A program made the position numbers and the translations under genes. From NCBI RefSeq assembly GCF_028769735.1, contig NC_088179.1, forward strand, positions 3,283,501 through 3,347,500: DNA of 64,000 nt, in the 5' to 3' direction. Of this stretch, positions 36,501-48,851 are shown piece by piece. The stretch is from Zonotrichia leucophrys gambelii. Taxonomy: Eukaryota; Chordata; Aves; Passeriformes; Passerellidae. The notes below the pieces were generated by a model. That model was not told the origin of the DNA, did no database searches, and worked only from the letters and a program-made list of their open reading frames with translations. Position 1 is the stretch's first letter, and the number at the start of each line of letters is the position of its first letter.

Positions 36501-38635
36501 GGACAGCAGGAAAAGGTCTTCTGACTCAAAATTCTAAGAATCTCAGTTTTTATGAGTGTCTTGGGTTTTTTCTTAGAAACAATTACAAGTAGTTTCCTTC
36601 CTTTATTGTTGTTTCGTCGTTCTTATTGACATTTGAGATAATGTTTTCCTGGCTCTTTGACTGGGATTTGAGGGAGCTGTCACCACCTGACAGAGAGCTG
36701 TTATTCAATTATATCCTGATTTGGGAGTGGCCTTTCCTAATGCACTGTACAAGGGGCTCCCTGTGACCCTGACTGGAACCAGTTGAGAATCAGCCAAGGT
36801 GGCACTGCTGGATTTTATTGCCAGTGAGTGGTGCTGAGGTGTCAAATTCAGCCATGCAGAGGCAGAAAGTGATGCACAAAACATGATCTGCCTGCCAGGA
36901 GTGTACTTTTCTCTTTTAAACTAGCAGGAATGTCAGTAACAACTGTGCTGTAGCATCAGGCCTGATTTAGTGGGCACTTATTCTGTAATTAGTGCTCTCA
37001 ATTTAGCATCTGTTTTTGAGGTAGCACAGCAGGCCCCAAGGTAATCACAATGCATATGCTCTTTTGGAGGATTTTGAAGAATTAAGTTTTAAAATCAAAG
37101 TTCTGTTTGACTGTATCTATGAATCTTTTTACTTTTCCACCAGACTCTGGAAGCTCCATGCTCATCTTTACTCAAGTTAAATAAAGATTTAAATGCCTCT
37201 GTTTATTTCTCCTTATGAGCATGGCTAAAATCCTCCTGTATCCTCAATTCCATGAGGTGATGGGGTGTGCTTAGAGCTCCAAAGGAAGGACAAAAAGTGC
37301 AGTGGGATCTGCCTCATCCTAATTTTAATGTCTTCATATGTGGTGGAAATAATAATAATTCAAACGGTCTCATAGTATTTCAGAGAAATAGATCCAAGGG
37401 AAGTAAAAGTGCAGGTATTTTATAAAATGCAATAGGTAGCTGATGTTTAAGAATGTTAATAAATGTTTGTCCAGTTGATCAAGGCATCTCTCTTTTGGCA
37501 AGGGAAATTACTGTAGACTGCTGTAATAAACTGCACTGTCATCCTAAAAAGAAAACTTCTTGCTTATTTAACTCTAAGGGCAACTTTTTCATTTTTTTCC
37601 CTATAACATAACAAATACTTCCTTAAAACAATCTGTACTGTTGTGATTATAGTTATTATATGGATGTTTATTATAGAAATGTCTCTTTATTAGGAGTACA
37701 AAGTGATTTTCTGATATATTGCTTTCCTTGGCTTTAGTGAAGTTCTAGCATAGGAGTGAGGGAGTATTTTTCAAATGATTGCATAAATATAAATAATTCA
37801 TTGAGATATTCAGATTAAAATTCAGAATTGTTTGTTCAAAAATCCAGAGCCATTAATCTCAGAATGGAAGAGTCATTTTGGTTTTCATATTTTCAGCTGA
37901 AAAACATGTCTAAAAGAAAAGAGGGGATTTTTTTTTTTCCCCTAATAAGCAGAAAACAAAAACAAAACTGTGATTGTCATGTGAACTTTTCTACAGCAAC
38001 ATAGCAGCAATCACTCTGCTGGGTTGTATTAATACCCCTCAAATCACTTAATAGAATATTGCATCATAAATGATTACCTGTCATTACCTGTCAAAAAATT
38101 GTGTATTTTCTTCCATGCTGGAATTACCATATCCCAGCTGATGCCTTTCAATTCTTCCAGACACAGAACATTTAAATGTTTAAGCCATTTTAAACAACAG
38201 CTGTTTCTGTGCTTGTTGGAAGTGGAGGGAAAGGTTTTTCTTTTCTAGTACTCCTGTAAAGGTTTCAGGTGTTTTAGAGCTCTCAGGGAAAGTTTTGTAT
38301 GCTCAGAAGGCTTCAATGGCTGGAGTGGTTTCTGCGGATCAGGATGCGCAGTTTGAGTTCCATGTGCAGGAACTGGAGTGAGCCAAGGTGTGAGAGCTCA
38401 GGTCAGGGCTGGAGCTGGATGTGTGTCCTTTACACATGGTGTAATGGGATATGGGTGCTGTGCTCTGGGCTTCAGTGCTGCACTTAGAAATCACTTCCTC
38501 CCTGTTTTCTCTAAACGAAAATTCAAGTGCAAACCTGGTCCAAATCTCCTCCCTGATGAGAGCCTGCTAAACAAGTGCAGAACCCCAGCTCTGTGAGCAG
38601 CAAAGTCATTTGTTTACAAACTGCTCAGTACAAAA
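33563..38635. other. Longest largely unique stretch in the middle of the window
   Basis: Five kilobases with no recognised gene, LTR or LINE. Frames are 93 codons or shorter. A 9-bp-arm palindrome lies at 35347-35366. If conserved regulatory DNA exists in this window, repeat-free stretches such as this are where to look, but I cannot judge conservation from one sequence. Confidence 0.5.
35347..35366. repeat. Near-perfect AT palindrome
   Basis: AAACTAAAT and its complement ATTTAGTTT with a 2-base spacer. Upstream, CTAAAC occurs three times within about 30 bases. Confidence 0.7.
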
Positions 38636-39248
38636 TGTGAAAAATGCCAATCACTTGTTTTTAAAATTTTAAAAGTTTAATAGTAATTAAATGGTTATAA
38701 AAATAGTAATACAATTAGATTAATAATAATTTAGACAATTTGAATTAGGATTATATGAGACAATAAATACAAAGAGTTACGGACGTCCGGGTACCTTTTT
38801 CTGGGCAGCACAAGCCCGAAAAAGGACGCACATTAACAGAGGATTAACCCTTAAAAACAATAACCTGTTGCATATTCATACACCTCATACATGATGCATA
38901 AATTCCATTCAAACACAGGATTCTGTCTGATCAGTGTCAGCTTCTTCCTCTGAATCCTGACAGCGCCTTTGAGGTGGGAAGAAGTTCATTTCTTCTGATA
39001 AGAGAGCAATAAATTCTCTTTCTCTGAAAGATTCAGGTGTCCTGTGGCTGCTATCTCACTGTGAGTCCTTTTTTTACAAAAAGTCTCCTACATAGCATAG
39101 TTTCTGTTTTAACATTTTTTATAACCTAAAACTATATTTAACACACTACTTCAGAGAATTAATACAGCATTACTTTCTAACACAACACATATAATATTCA
39201 TTTGAATATTTGCGAAAAGCCAATCATAAAATACATGCATTTTTCACA
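38636..39248 (-). mobile_element. Solo LTR, family B, copy B3
   Basis: A 613-bp reverse family B LTR with intact complementary ends, TGTGAAAAATGCC at the left and GCATTTTTCACA at the right. A-rich flanks (CAAAA left, AAAAA right) match at four of five, which is weak evidence because of their simplicity. It lies 216 bp left of LTR A6. Confidence 0.9.
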
Positions 39249-39464
39249 AAAAACCAAAAGCTGTTCCAGCTGATTGAAATGGGTGGTGTAGTCATTCCTT
39301 GTTGTGCCTAGTCCCTTCACAAAGGAGAATTCCTGGGTTTGGTTTGCTGCCTTGAACCAGCCCAACAGGACGGGGAAGGAGAGCGGAGGTCTCTGTGCCC
39401 CTGGTGGTGGCTCCTTTGATGGCACAGCTCCTGCCAGGCTGGTGTGCTTATCCAGGCTGCTGAT

Positions 39465-39849
39465 TGTGACGGTGTTCACAGGGGTTCTTGGGTTGGGGAA
39501 GAGATGAGGATCTGACTCCATGTTTCAGAAGGCTTGATTTATTATTTTATGAAATATATTACATTAAAACTATACTAAAAGAATAGAAGAAAAGGTTTCA
39601 TCAGAAGGCTGGCTAAGAATAGAAAAAGAAAGAATGATAACAAAGGTTTGTGGCTTGGGCTCTGTGTCCAAGCCAGCTGACTGTGATTGGCCATTAATTA
39701 GAAACAACCACATGAGACCAATCACAGATGCACCTGTTGCATTCCACAGCAGCAGATAACCATTGTTTACATTTTGTTCCTGAGGCCTCCCAGCTTCTCA
39801 GGAGGAAAAATCCTAAGGAAAGGATTTTCCATAAAAGATGTCTGTGACA
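39465..39849 (-). mobile_element. Solo LTR, family A, copy A6
   Basis: A 385-bp reverse family A LTR. The flanks GCTGAT (39459-39464) and GCTTAT (39850-39855) match at five of six, an aged target-site duplication. It shares with A7 diagnostic variants (GGGGTTCTTGG, GAAGGCTGGC and TGGCTTGGGCTCTGTGTCC), so A6 and A7 belong to one subfamily. Confidence 0.9.
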
Positions 39850-41645
39850 GCTTATCAAGGAAGCATCTGCTTCTTCCACTCAGAATTTCCACATTTCTTG
39901 GTGCTCCTATGGAGAAACTGCCAGCCTGGGCAATTCCCTCACCCGCAGCTACCATGTTTTAACAAAAAAGCAGCCTTCTATACTAGTGCTTATGTAGAAC
40001 TTCCTCAAACCACTGCTGATTTATTCCTTTCACATCAACTTCTCCAGGCCATGCTTTGTTATTAGATTTCCCACAGAGCTCAGCCTTAAAGGTAGCTTCA
40101 GCTTTTTTTTATCTCACTATCTGATTATATTTAATGACAGTGAAGTTAGGAGACTTGAGGAAGGGATAGGATGTGGCACTTTTGGGACTTTCTTTGGAGT
40201 GAATAGGATCACATCAGTCCCCATTTCTTAGGCAATATAAAATGAATTTCTTTAGAGTTTTGGAATCATTCAAGTTGTGGAAGATGTTCGAAGAAGTTAT
40301 GGAAACCATTGCAACTTTCAAACTGTGTTGGAAACCTGTTGCTTTTTTCAAAGATGCTTTAATGTCTTAGTGTTGCCTTCCAGCAAATTCGTGTACTTTC
40401 TTCATTTATGAAAATTAAGTTATTGTAATATTTAGGGTAAGATAATATCAACAGGAATCCTGTGGGAAAATTTTATTACCAGCATTTGCCTTGGGTAATA
40501 TCTTATTTCATATAATGATGAAATAGGTATTTTTGTATTCTCCGGGGTGATTCAAAAACATCTGCTTCACATTAGCTCCTCCAAGTACTTTGTTTAAAAG
40601 AAATGTATTAAAGAAGCCTTTCACAGCTTTTAGTAGAGCAACTGTCTCTTATTTAGTCTTGGGCTAAGTGCTTTCCAATATGAATGATTGCTCTGGCAGC
40701 AAGGACAATTAGAACAGCAGCCTGCAATAAAACAGCACCCAGTCCTATTTGGAGAGTATTAATGGTGTGCTTTCCCAGCAGGTTATGATCCAGATAATGC
40801 AAAATGAGCTGCTACTAAAAGTTCCTAGAATTTTATAACGCTTTATTATTTTTTTTGCAGCACCAGCTACTGTAAGTGAACAAGTTAGAGACCATTGGGT
40901 GAAATTTTGCAAAGGTGTGGGATGATCCTCAGATTCGTGGTTCTTCACTCCTGAGTTAACAGGAATGTTGTTGTCTGTCACTGTTTTGTTGTCTTCTTTG
41001 TTTTCCAGTCAGAAAAGCAATTGAATTTTTATTCAATGACTTTCATTATTTAATCTGAAACGATCTTCAGAAGAGAACACTGAGGGCTATTTTTAGTAAC
41101 CTTCCTGTCTGGTCTTATTCCATTACCGCCCCTCCATCATTATTCAGTCCTGTTTTTCTCTCTTGCATCTGTCCTATATTTCTTGTTTTCAGGCAGAACT
41201 AAATTTACAGCTGCCTTTTCACCCTCTGATGCTGGACTGATTCCTTCTCTGCAGAATTCTCTCAGCATTACAGTGTGTGTGTCTGTGTGGCTCCTTGGGG
41301 ATGTGGAGCCTCAGCAGCCTCAGCCATTCCCACTCTGCAGTGACCAACAATAACAAATTATTCACTTGCACATCACTGCTTTGCCCCTGTGTCCTTTCCC
41401 TGCATGGGCAGTAACATTACCATGCTGCACATTTCATGGCTTGCCGCTGAACTGATTCATGTGGAGTTTGAACTCTCTGAAATATTAGAAATAACTATGT
41501 CATTTTTTAATTCCTACAACTGCTTTCCATGTAAATGCACAGAACTTGGCTTTTTATGTGTATATAACTGCAATACTTAGTTTCATGTAATTTTACATTC
41601 CTATTTTTTAAGTAAGCAGGTGGTTCAGTTGTATAATTTTTTTTC
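39850..41645. other. Unique non-coding stretch
   Basis: No gene or repeat family recognised; frames are 78 codons or shorter. A short GTGTGTGTCTGTGTGG run lies near 41273-41290. Confidence 0.55.
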
Positions 41646-42029
41646 TGTGATGGCGTTCACAGGGGTTCTTGGATGAGGGAAGAGATGAGGATCTGACTCC
41701 ATGTTTCAGAAGGCTTGATTTATTATTTTACGATATATATTACACTAAAACTATATTAAAAGAATAGAAGAAAAGGTTTCATCAGAAGGCTGGCTAAGAA
41801 TAGAATAGCAAAGAATGATGACAAAGGTTTGTGGCTTGGGCTCTGTGTCCAAGCCAGCTGACTGTGATTGGCCATTAATTAGAAACAACCACATGAGACC
41901 AATCCCAGATGCACCTGTTGCATTCCACAGCAGCAGATAACCATTGTTTACATTTTGTTCCTGAGGCCTCTTAGCTTCTCAGGAGGAAAAATCCTAAGGA
42001 AAGGATTTCCATAAAAGATGTCTGTGACA
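41646..42029 (-). mobile_element. Solo LTR, family A, copy A7
   Basis: A 384-bp reverse family A LTR of the A6 subfamily. The ends are well preserved, but no target-site duplication is visible: the left flank is TTTTTC and the right flank is CCAACC. This could reflect recombination between LTRs at different loci, or later change in the T-rich left flank. Confidence 0.9.
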
Positions 42030-43903
42030 CCAACCATTGTTTCTCTGTAACATCTGTCAGCTCCTAATCAGAGGACAGTGCAGGATGGGACATTCCTGTG
42101 TGTGTGTAATTTCTTTCCAGAACCTGGGGGTGTTAACAGTGCTAAATATCCATGTATTGCCTCTGTGCTACAGATTCATTTCTGTGAGTGCTGCTTTGGT
42201 CTTCTCAGGCACCCAGTACACTAGTGGATTGTGAGACATGAGGGATCTGAAATACCAAGGTACTGAACAAGTTTTCTGGACAGCTCTGACAGAAAAGCCA
42301 AGTGAATTATTCCTTTCTCTTCTGTGACTGTGCTCCATCCTTCCTTTGCTGGATTGAGTGCTCCAGTCTGACCTGTGCATAGCCTTGCTGTCGCTGAGCA
42401 TGAGTGGGAAACATATACCAGGTTTTGTTGCTATTTCTTATCCCAAATTCAGGAACAGTGTCTGTGCTGGTGCTTCTAAAAGCCAGCCAAAGGGGACAGG
42501 AGGTAGCTCTGCAGAGTACTAGTTTTTTTAACCACCTTCAATAAGCAAATAGCAAAATATGTGCAGCCCCCCCAAGCAGTTCTGTTTCTACAAAGTGATT
42601 TGTAGCTAGCTAGCAGTGCCACAAATGCTCATCTTAGCTAAATCTTGCTGTATTCTGAGGTTTGCTCAAATGGGAGATGAATGACTGGTCTTGAAGCACA
42701 GCAAAATGCACTTCTTTTGAGAGGTTGAAATTATTTCAACTTCACCAAAAAAATACAGTGATTTTTCAAACTCCTCTTAAAATACAGAATGCTCAGCCCT
42801 ATCCCATTCCATTTCTTTGACCTTTCTGAAATGGATTTGATGGGAATTTTACATGTAAGCAGCAGATAACCAACTCGGACTATAATGTGAAAATTATTAG
42901 TATCTGAATTGCTAATTCTTTAATGCAATCATGGCTGACTCAGCAATGCTTAAAGCCTTCAGCTTCAGCCCTTGTGGTGTGTGAGAGTGTCAGTAAGTGA
43001 TGGCCCATTTGTCATGCAACATTTGGAGATTTCTTGAAATTTCGGGGAAGGGAAAGGAAATTGTTGTCTATTGCTGATTTCCAGCCCACTGGTGAGGCAA
43101 TAAGTTTAGAAAAGTGTGGTTCAAAGAAGATTGAGAAGTTGAAGTCTAAATAAAGAAAAATAGTTTAAAATGGAAAGGATTAATATTTGGGAGCATTATT
43201 TGTCTGCTGAAAAACACTTAGAAAAAGAAGCTTTTCCCCCCCTAAATTTTACTGCATGTGTAGTTAAATTTAGGGAGAGCACAGTGTGTGAACTGCCCTT
43301 GCCTTACTGAGCCAGCAAGATAAATTCTGCACATTCAGGGCTCTCACTGAGGACTAAAGGAAATCCTATCATTAATGACAGCTCTCATGAGAATTAGGTG
43401 TTAGCATAAACCATTGGGGCTTTTTGGAATAATGAAATCATACCTGCTGCATGGAGCTGATTTATTCAAAACAGCCACTGGGGATTAAATCATTGGCATT
43501 TATTTACATCTTAGTTGAGAAGTAAATCTGGTCATCTTAGCACTGTGCCTGGAAGCCAGGCCTCACTGAAATATGCTGCTGAGCTTTCTCCTGTTATTGA
43601 GAACATTTCACTGTGCATATTGCCCTCAGGTAGATAACCCAAATAACCATTAATCCTTTGGCTCTCTCAGTTTTAAGGGGCCACTTAACAAGATAAAGTA
43701 GAAGTACAAGAGCATTTTTCTAGCTGCCAAAACGCCAGGCTGAGGAGAGCCTGAATAATGCTCAGCTGTTTGCTTATGTGGAGAGGCTGTTTCAGATGAG
43801 GGAGTGCTCCGCTGTTTGCTGGGTGGGGTATTCCCTGGAATATTGCTTGCTTCATCACAGGCTTTCCTAAAAGCAGCAGGTGGCTTTATTGTTGTTTTCC
43901 CAG
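42030..43903. other. Unique non-coding stretch
   Basis: No gene or repeat recognised. Frames are short and overlapping. Confidence 0.55.
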
Positions 43904-44515
43904 TGTGAAAAATGCATATTTTATGATTGGCTATTCGCAAATATTCAAAGGAGTATTATATGTGTTGTGTTAGAAAGTAATGCTGTATTAATTCTCTTAA
44001 GTAGTGTGTTAAATATAGTTTTAGGTTATTAAAAAATGTTAAAATAGAAACTATGCTATGTAGGAGACTTTTTGTAAAGATAGGACTCACAGTGAGATAG
44101 CAGCCACAGGACACCTGAATCTTTCAGAGAAAGAGAATTTATTGCTCCATTATCAGAAGAAATGAACTTCTTACCACCCCAAAGGTGCTGCCAGGATTCA
44201 GAGGAAGAAGTTGATGATGACCAGACAGAATCCTGTATTTGAATGGAATTTATTCATCATGTATGAGGTGTATAAATATGCAACAGGCTGTTGTATTAAG
44301 GGTTAATCCTCTGTTAAGGTGGGTCCTTTTTTGGGCTTGTGCTGCCCAGAAAAAGGTATCTGGACATCCATAACTCTTTGTATTTGTTTTCTCACATTGT
44401 CCTAATTCAAATTGTCCAAATCATTATTACTCTAATTGTATTACTATTTTTATAACCATTTTATTACTATTAAACTTTAAAAATTTTAAAAAAGAAGTGA
44501 TTGGCATTTTTCACA
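43904..44515 (+). mobile_element. Solo LTR, family B, copy B4
   Basis: The best preserved forward copy of family B, 612 bp. It starts TGTGAAAAATGCATATTTT and ends TGGCATTTTTCACA, so its terminal 12 bases are exact complements. It has TATAAATA at 44271-44278 and ATTAAA at 44469-44474 as a variant poly(A) signal. CCAG occurs directly on both sides (43900-43903 and 44516-44519), a 4-bp match instead of the 5 bp seen at B1 and B5. Confidence 0.92.
44271..44278 (+). promoter_or_regulatory. TATA-like box of LTR B4
   Basis: TATAAATA near the middle of the LTR, followed by TGCAACAGGCTG, which all family B copies retain. In B1 the same site reads TATGAATA, so it has been lost there. Confidence 0.45.
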
Positions 44516-46429
44516 CCAGTCTTTGACTGCTGTGGCCCACATTATCTGGGCATTTGGGAATTTGTCCCAGCACTTCCAATTAGCAACAGCCTGTGCTGGT
44601 GATAGAAATACAGTTACAGGAGCCTGTTTTCATAATGCAGAAAGTTGGTCTACACTGTTTTCCCTGAAAGCAGTGGTAATTCTCATTAGATTAAGATCTA
44701 TAGATCACAGAGCCATTTAGATGGGAAAAGGCCTTTAAGATCAAATCCAGCTGTTAATGTAGCACTGCACATGAAAAATTGGAACATATTTTATCAACCA
44801 GTCTGTGCATCTTGTAGCTGAGTTCTGATGCAGTGCTTTCATAGACTCACAGAGGAAGCAGGACAAGTGTGAATCCTCAGCTGCTACCAGTATGCAAAAA
44901 GTTCATTCTGTGTTGAAGCAACTGAATGTGTACTTTTTGACTATGCTGAAGTCTTACTCTGCTTTCCTATGGACAACAAAATAAATGGGTTATTCACCCA
45001 GCTGAACTCTTTTTCCATCTCTGTTCAGCAGATGTAGAAAATAAATTAGATTTTTGGCCTTTGTGCTGTATTTGATGAGCTCGAGTTGCACATCCCTATT
45101 TTTGTCATGAAACTATATATGGCCATGAACCATTGGCTGGGTGAAGTATTGCAATGAAGGGTTTCCACCAGTCACATTCTTGGACACAGATGTGCAAGGA
45201 AGGGTTTTGTTGTGCTGAACACACTGAAATTACATCTTGCTGCCAGAAGAGTAAAAGTCTACAAAAAAGCGTGATAATACATTTTTTTTAGTCCATATGT
45301 GTATTGCCCAATGCATTGAGTTTTGTGTGCCTGGAAAATAGTGAGATAAGCAGACTTTAACTGCAGCATCTTTTTATAACAATAATAGCAATATGGCATC
45401 ATCAGAGAAATTAAATGCCAGTATGTTTTGGAAGTGTAGAGATATATCTGAAGTCTGGTTTTCAGTATTAACTTTGGTTCCTTGCTGTTAGGCTGCAGTC
45501 CCTTAAGTTCACTTAAAAAGAGAAAGCACCTGGCTTTTACAGTGATTCAGACTTCATTTCATTTTCTGTATGTTCACCATCCCCAAATACTTCTTGAGAG
45601 TGTAGCTCTGTGACTGTGTTTATTTTATTGTACCCTGGTCCTTTGGTTTGTGCAGATTCTTGCTGTCTCAGTTCTGTTTTTCTTGGCAAGGAAAGGGAGC
45701 AATGCCCATTGTGCCCAGCAGAGCAGGTGAGAAGGTCAGGGAGTCTTTGAGGCTGTGAAGAGACAGTGTTTTATGCTTAAATATTAAACTAAAGTTTGTC
45801 CAAAAGGGTTGGATTATTAAACGTGATGTGTTTGTAATTGGCTTACGTTAATCTGTGATTGATTAAAAAAAAAAAAAGAGAGAGAAGAAAAGCATGGACA
45901 TTTAAAAAAAAAAAGGGTATGTTTTGTAGAACCCAATGCTTTTAGCTGTTTACTTAAAACTTTCATATGTGTGGCTTTTGTACCTCATTTTAAAGCCAGC
46001 ACATCTTGGGAATTGATTTTTGAATGATGGACAGATCATTAGAGTGCTGAGGAGCTGTGCATGGGATGATTGCCCCCAATCCTGTGCTCCCTTGTTGTGT
46101 TGCTTTCAATTCAGTCACTCGTAGGAAAATAAAAGCTGCTGCCCTTGCAATGTCAGAGATCAGAAGGAGCTGGTGATTTGGATGGAGAGCCTGTCTCAGC
46201 AGAAGGAAACAACGCTGGCTGTGAGGAGCCTTTGCTGAGAGCCATCAGCAGCCATTAGCAGCAGTGGGATGCCAGGTGTCAGCTGGCTGGGGATGCTGCT
46301 GGTCCCAGTGGTTTGTGTGCCATAGCTGGTGACAGCTCCTGGGAGCTGCTGCTGGAAGCACACTGTGAGCTAACAGGAGGTGGTGTGCAAGGAAAGGTCT
46401 GAAAATGGGACACAGCAGATTTCAGAGCA
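44516..46429. other. Mostly unique non-coding stretch
   Basis: Contains the CR1-like fragment at 44697-44770 and two A-rich runs near 45867 and 45904. No gene recognised. Confidence 0.55.
44697..44770 (-). mobile_element. CR1 LINE fragment (3' end, decayed)
   Basis: The order AGATCACAGAGCC, ATGGGAAAAGGCCTTTAAGATC, then CTGTTAATGTAGCACTGC follows the complement of the 3' end of avian CR1 LINEs, which is known to carry a GGAAAAGACCTTTAAGATC-like block ahead of a TTAACCTAGCACTGCC-like block. Only about 75 bases are left and no coding part is attached. CR1 presence supports a sauropsid host. Confidence 0.6.
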
Positions 46430-47051
46430 TGTTGGGGTCTCTGGCTGGTCAGAGTGACCCCAAAGAACAGTTAGAAATTCTCTTTTCCCAGCCCGGTGCT
46501 TGAAGAAGGAGTCAGAGCTCTTCATTTCTCGGTCTCAAGGTTGTTTATTGTTCCTTATCTATAAAATTCTTTCTCCTGCCCTGCTGAGCTCCATCACAGG
46601 ACAGTCCCAGGCACTCTGCCTGCCCCCAGGGCAGTGTTATGTCTTTATATTAAAAACTACGTGTACAATGTTTACAATTACTTTCCAATACCCATCACCT
46701 CTGTTAGACAGTGAGCTGCTACTCTAAACCAATCCGTCAGTGCCACCATCACAGCAGAAGATGGAGGCCAAGAAGAAGAAGGAGAAAGGCTGGACACCCC
46801 CAGATCCCTCCATCTTGCCTCCTGGACCCACATACCAAAAACTCCAAAATCTACTTTTTCACCCTGTGATAACTTCACTATTATTTTTTCTAAACTGTTG
46901 TGGCTTGCTGATCTTCATCTAACTTTGGTAATTTGCTCCATGGGTCACAATCAAACCCACAGGTGTTTTGGGCTCTGTGCCAGGGTCTCTGAGCCCCCTG
47001 GCAGGGTCCTGGCCATCTTGGACAGCCAGAGGGATGTCCTGGGTTCCCACA
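46430..47051 (-). mobile_element. Solo LTR, family D, copy D2
   Basis: A complete 622-bp reverse LTR with a perfect 6-bp duplication AGAGCA (46424-46429 and 47052-47057). In sense it starts TGTGGGAACCCAGG and ends AGAGACCCCAACA. AATAAA lies on the minus strand at 46544-46549 and an ATATAAAG TATA-like site about 100 bases upstream of it. It is the reference for the less complete copies D1 and D3. Frames inside it (75, 66 and 60 codons) recur partly at D3 because of shared DNA. Confidence 0.93.
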
Positions 47052-47720
47052 AGAGCAGAGGAGGCATGTTTAGACTTCAGTAGCAATGGAGCTTGGAATT
47101 TTAGTTAGTCTGGAATGCAAACCAAAGTGCTTTCAGATGATGATGAATTATTTCTAAACCCTGAATTTTATGGACCACTATTAAACTATTGTTAGGAAGC
47201 TACACATGTGAACCCTGAAAATAGGGTAATAAATCATTCATGTTACCTGTTTGAAATGCTCCACTGATTTATGTAGCTGGAGAGCAAGACCTCCATTCAG
47301 TATCCAGCCAGTGTGCTGAAACAGGATTGTGTTGCCTGTGTGTAATTCAAATATTCAGGGCATGGAGTGGCCTCTGAGAGCTGTGATGGGTAGTGGTGAG
47401 CAAAGCTGTTGGGAAGAGTTAACAATAACCATTATCAATACTGCAAGAAGCTGCACAAAAACCACTGAGTGAATTTTGAAAGTCTGAAATGCATTGCTAT
47501 GAATAAGGTGGAAGGCTTCCATTCAGCAATGGAGCTGCATAAATTGGTGCTTAGTGGTCTTTGAGGACTCCTGTAACTTTGTAGGTAGACAAATCTTGGC
47601 TTAGGGTTTGTCTAAGATTGGAATAAGATAGAAATTATAACTGGAGTCTGCCTTTGTTCCAAAGGACGTGATGAGAAGATGGTTTTGTCACTCACAATCC
47701 CTGGATCCCAGACACCAGGG
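47052..47720. other. Unique spacer between LTRs D2 and A8
   Basis: 669 bp in which no gene or repeat was recognised. Confidence 0.55.
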
Positions 47721-48100
47721 TGTGATGGTGTTCACAGGGGTCCAAGGATGAGGGAAGAGATGAGGATCTGACTCCACGTTTCAGAAGGCTTGATTTATTA
47801 TTTCATGATATATATTACATTAAAACTGTACTAAAAGAATGGAGGAAAGGATTTCATCAGAAGGCCAGGTGAGAATAGGAAGGAGTGATAACAAAAGCTT
47901 GTAGCTCAGACTCTCTGTCCTAGTCTGCTGACTGTGATTGGCCATTAATTAGAAACAACCACATGAGACCAATCCCAGATGCACCTGTTACATTCCACAG
48001 CAGCAGATAACCATTGTTTACATTTTGTTCCTGAGGCCTCTTAGCTTCTCAGGAGGAAAAATCCTAAGGAGAGGATTTTCCATAAAAGATGTCTGCGACA
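47721..48100 (-). mobile_element. Solo LTR, family A, copy A8
   Basis: A 380-bp reverse family A LTR with a perfect 6-bp duplication CCAGGG (47715-47720 and 48101-48106). TGTAAACAATGG and the following GATA-like site are intact. About ten bases are missing in the segment that reads AGAATAGAAAAAG in other copies. Confidence 0.93.
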
Positions 48101-48851
48101 CCAGGGAGCAGCTGTGATGACTTCAGGTGAGGCAGGAGGTGTGTGGAGGTTTGTGCAGTTTGTATTTGCCTAACTGTGTTTGTTCTGCAAAGCTGAGGGA
48201 CAGCTCTTTGTGCTGCACTTCCATGCGGTCTCTCTCACAAGCTTTCAGTAACCACACACCAGATTTCTCTGACACGAATGGAGGGCGCACTGCTAATTTC
48301 TCTAGTGTATTTTCCAGTGCTGGGAGGAGCAGCAAAGCTGTCATGGTGAATCTTAAAATAAAAGTCTAACAGCAAAATCCTAGGACTTGTGGACCGTGAG
48401 TATTTACATAGTAACATGAGTGTATTTAAATAAATGAACCTTAAAAATCAGTTTCAGACACTGGAGTGTACAAACAGAAAACGATGCTTTTCAGTCGCAG
48501 CAGTGAGAATAGAGCTGTTTATGGTGTGTGGTGTGAGCTGATATAGGACTCTGCTCAGAGGTTACACTGATAAGTTATTTTTCCATGTAGGAACAAGCAA
48601 ACCTTCCCTTAACAGAAGCACCTTGTGGTGAGCCACAGAGATCTAAAAAAGCACTGTAGAGATCTAAAAGAGCACAGTTTGGCTTGTGGTGCTAATTATC
48701 CACCATGCTCTGGAGCATTGCTGGGCCATGGCCCAGCAGACACCACAGGAATTGGAAACTACAGCTAGTGCTTGTCCAGCACTGGGATTGCAGGGCTCCA
48801 GGGACACAGCCCCTGCTCAGGCTGCTCAGAACCTGTTATTCCTTCTGGCAT
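48101..48851. other. Unique spacer between LTRs A8 and E2
   Basis: Opposing frames of 80 and 73 codons overlap near 48123-48369 with no recognisable domain. AGAGATCTAAAA-like words occur twice near 48640-48670. Confidence 0.5.

Noticed and set aside
36350..36592. Possible exon in a 93-codon frame
   Set aside because: No convincing acceptor and donor pair in phase and no recognised domain.
46500..46727. Similar small frames at 46500-46727 and 61839-62039
   Set aside because: Both are antisense readings of family D LTRs and do not indicate a conserved peptide.
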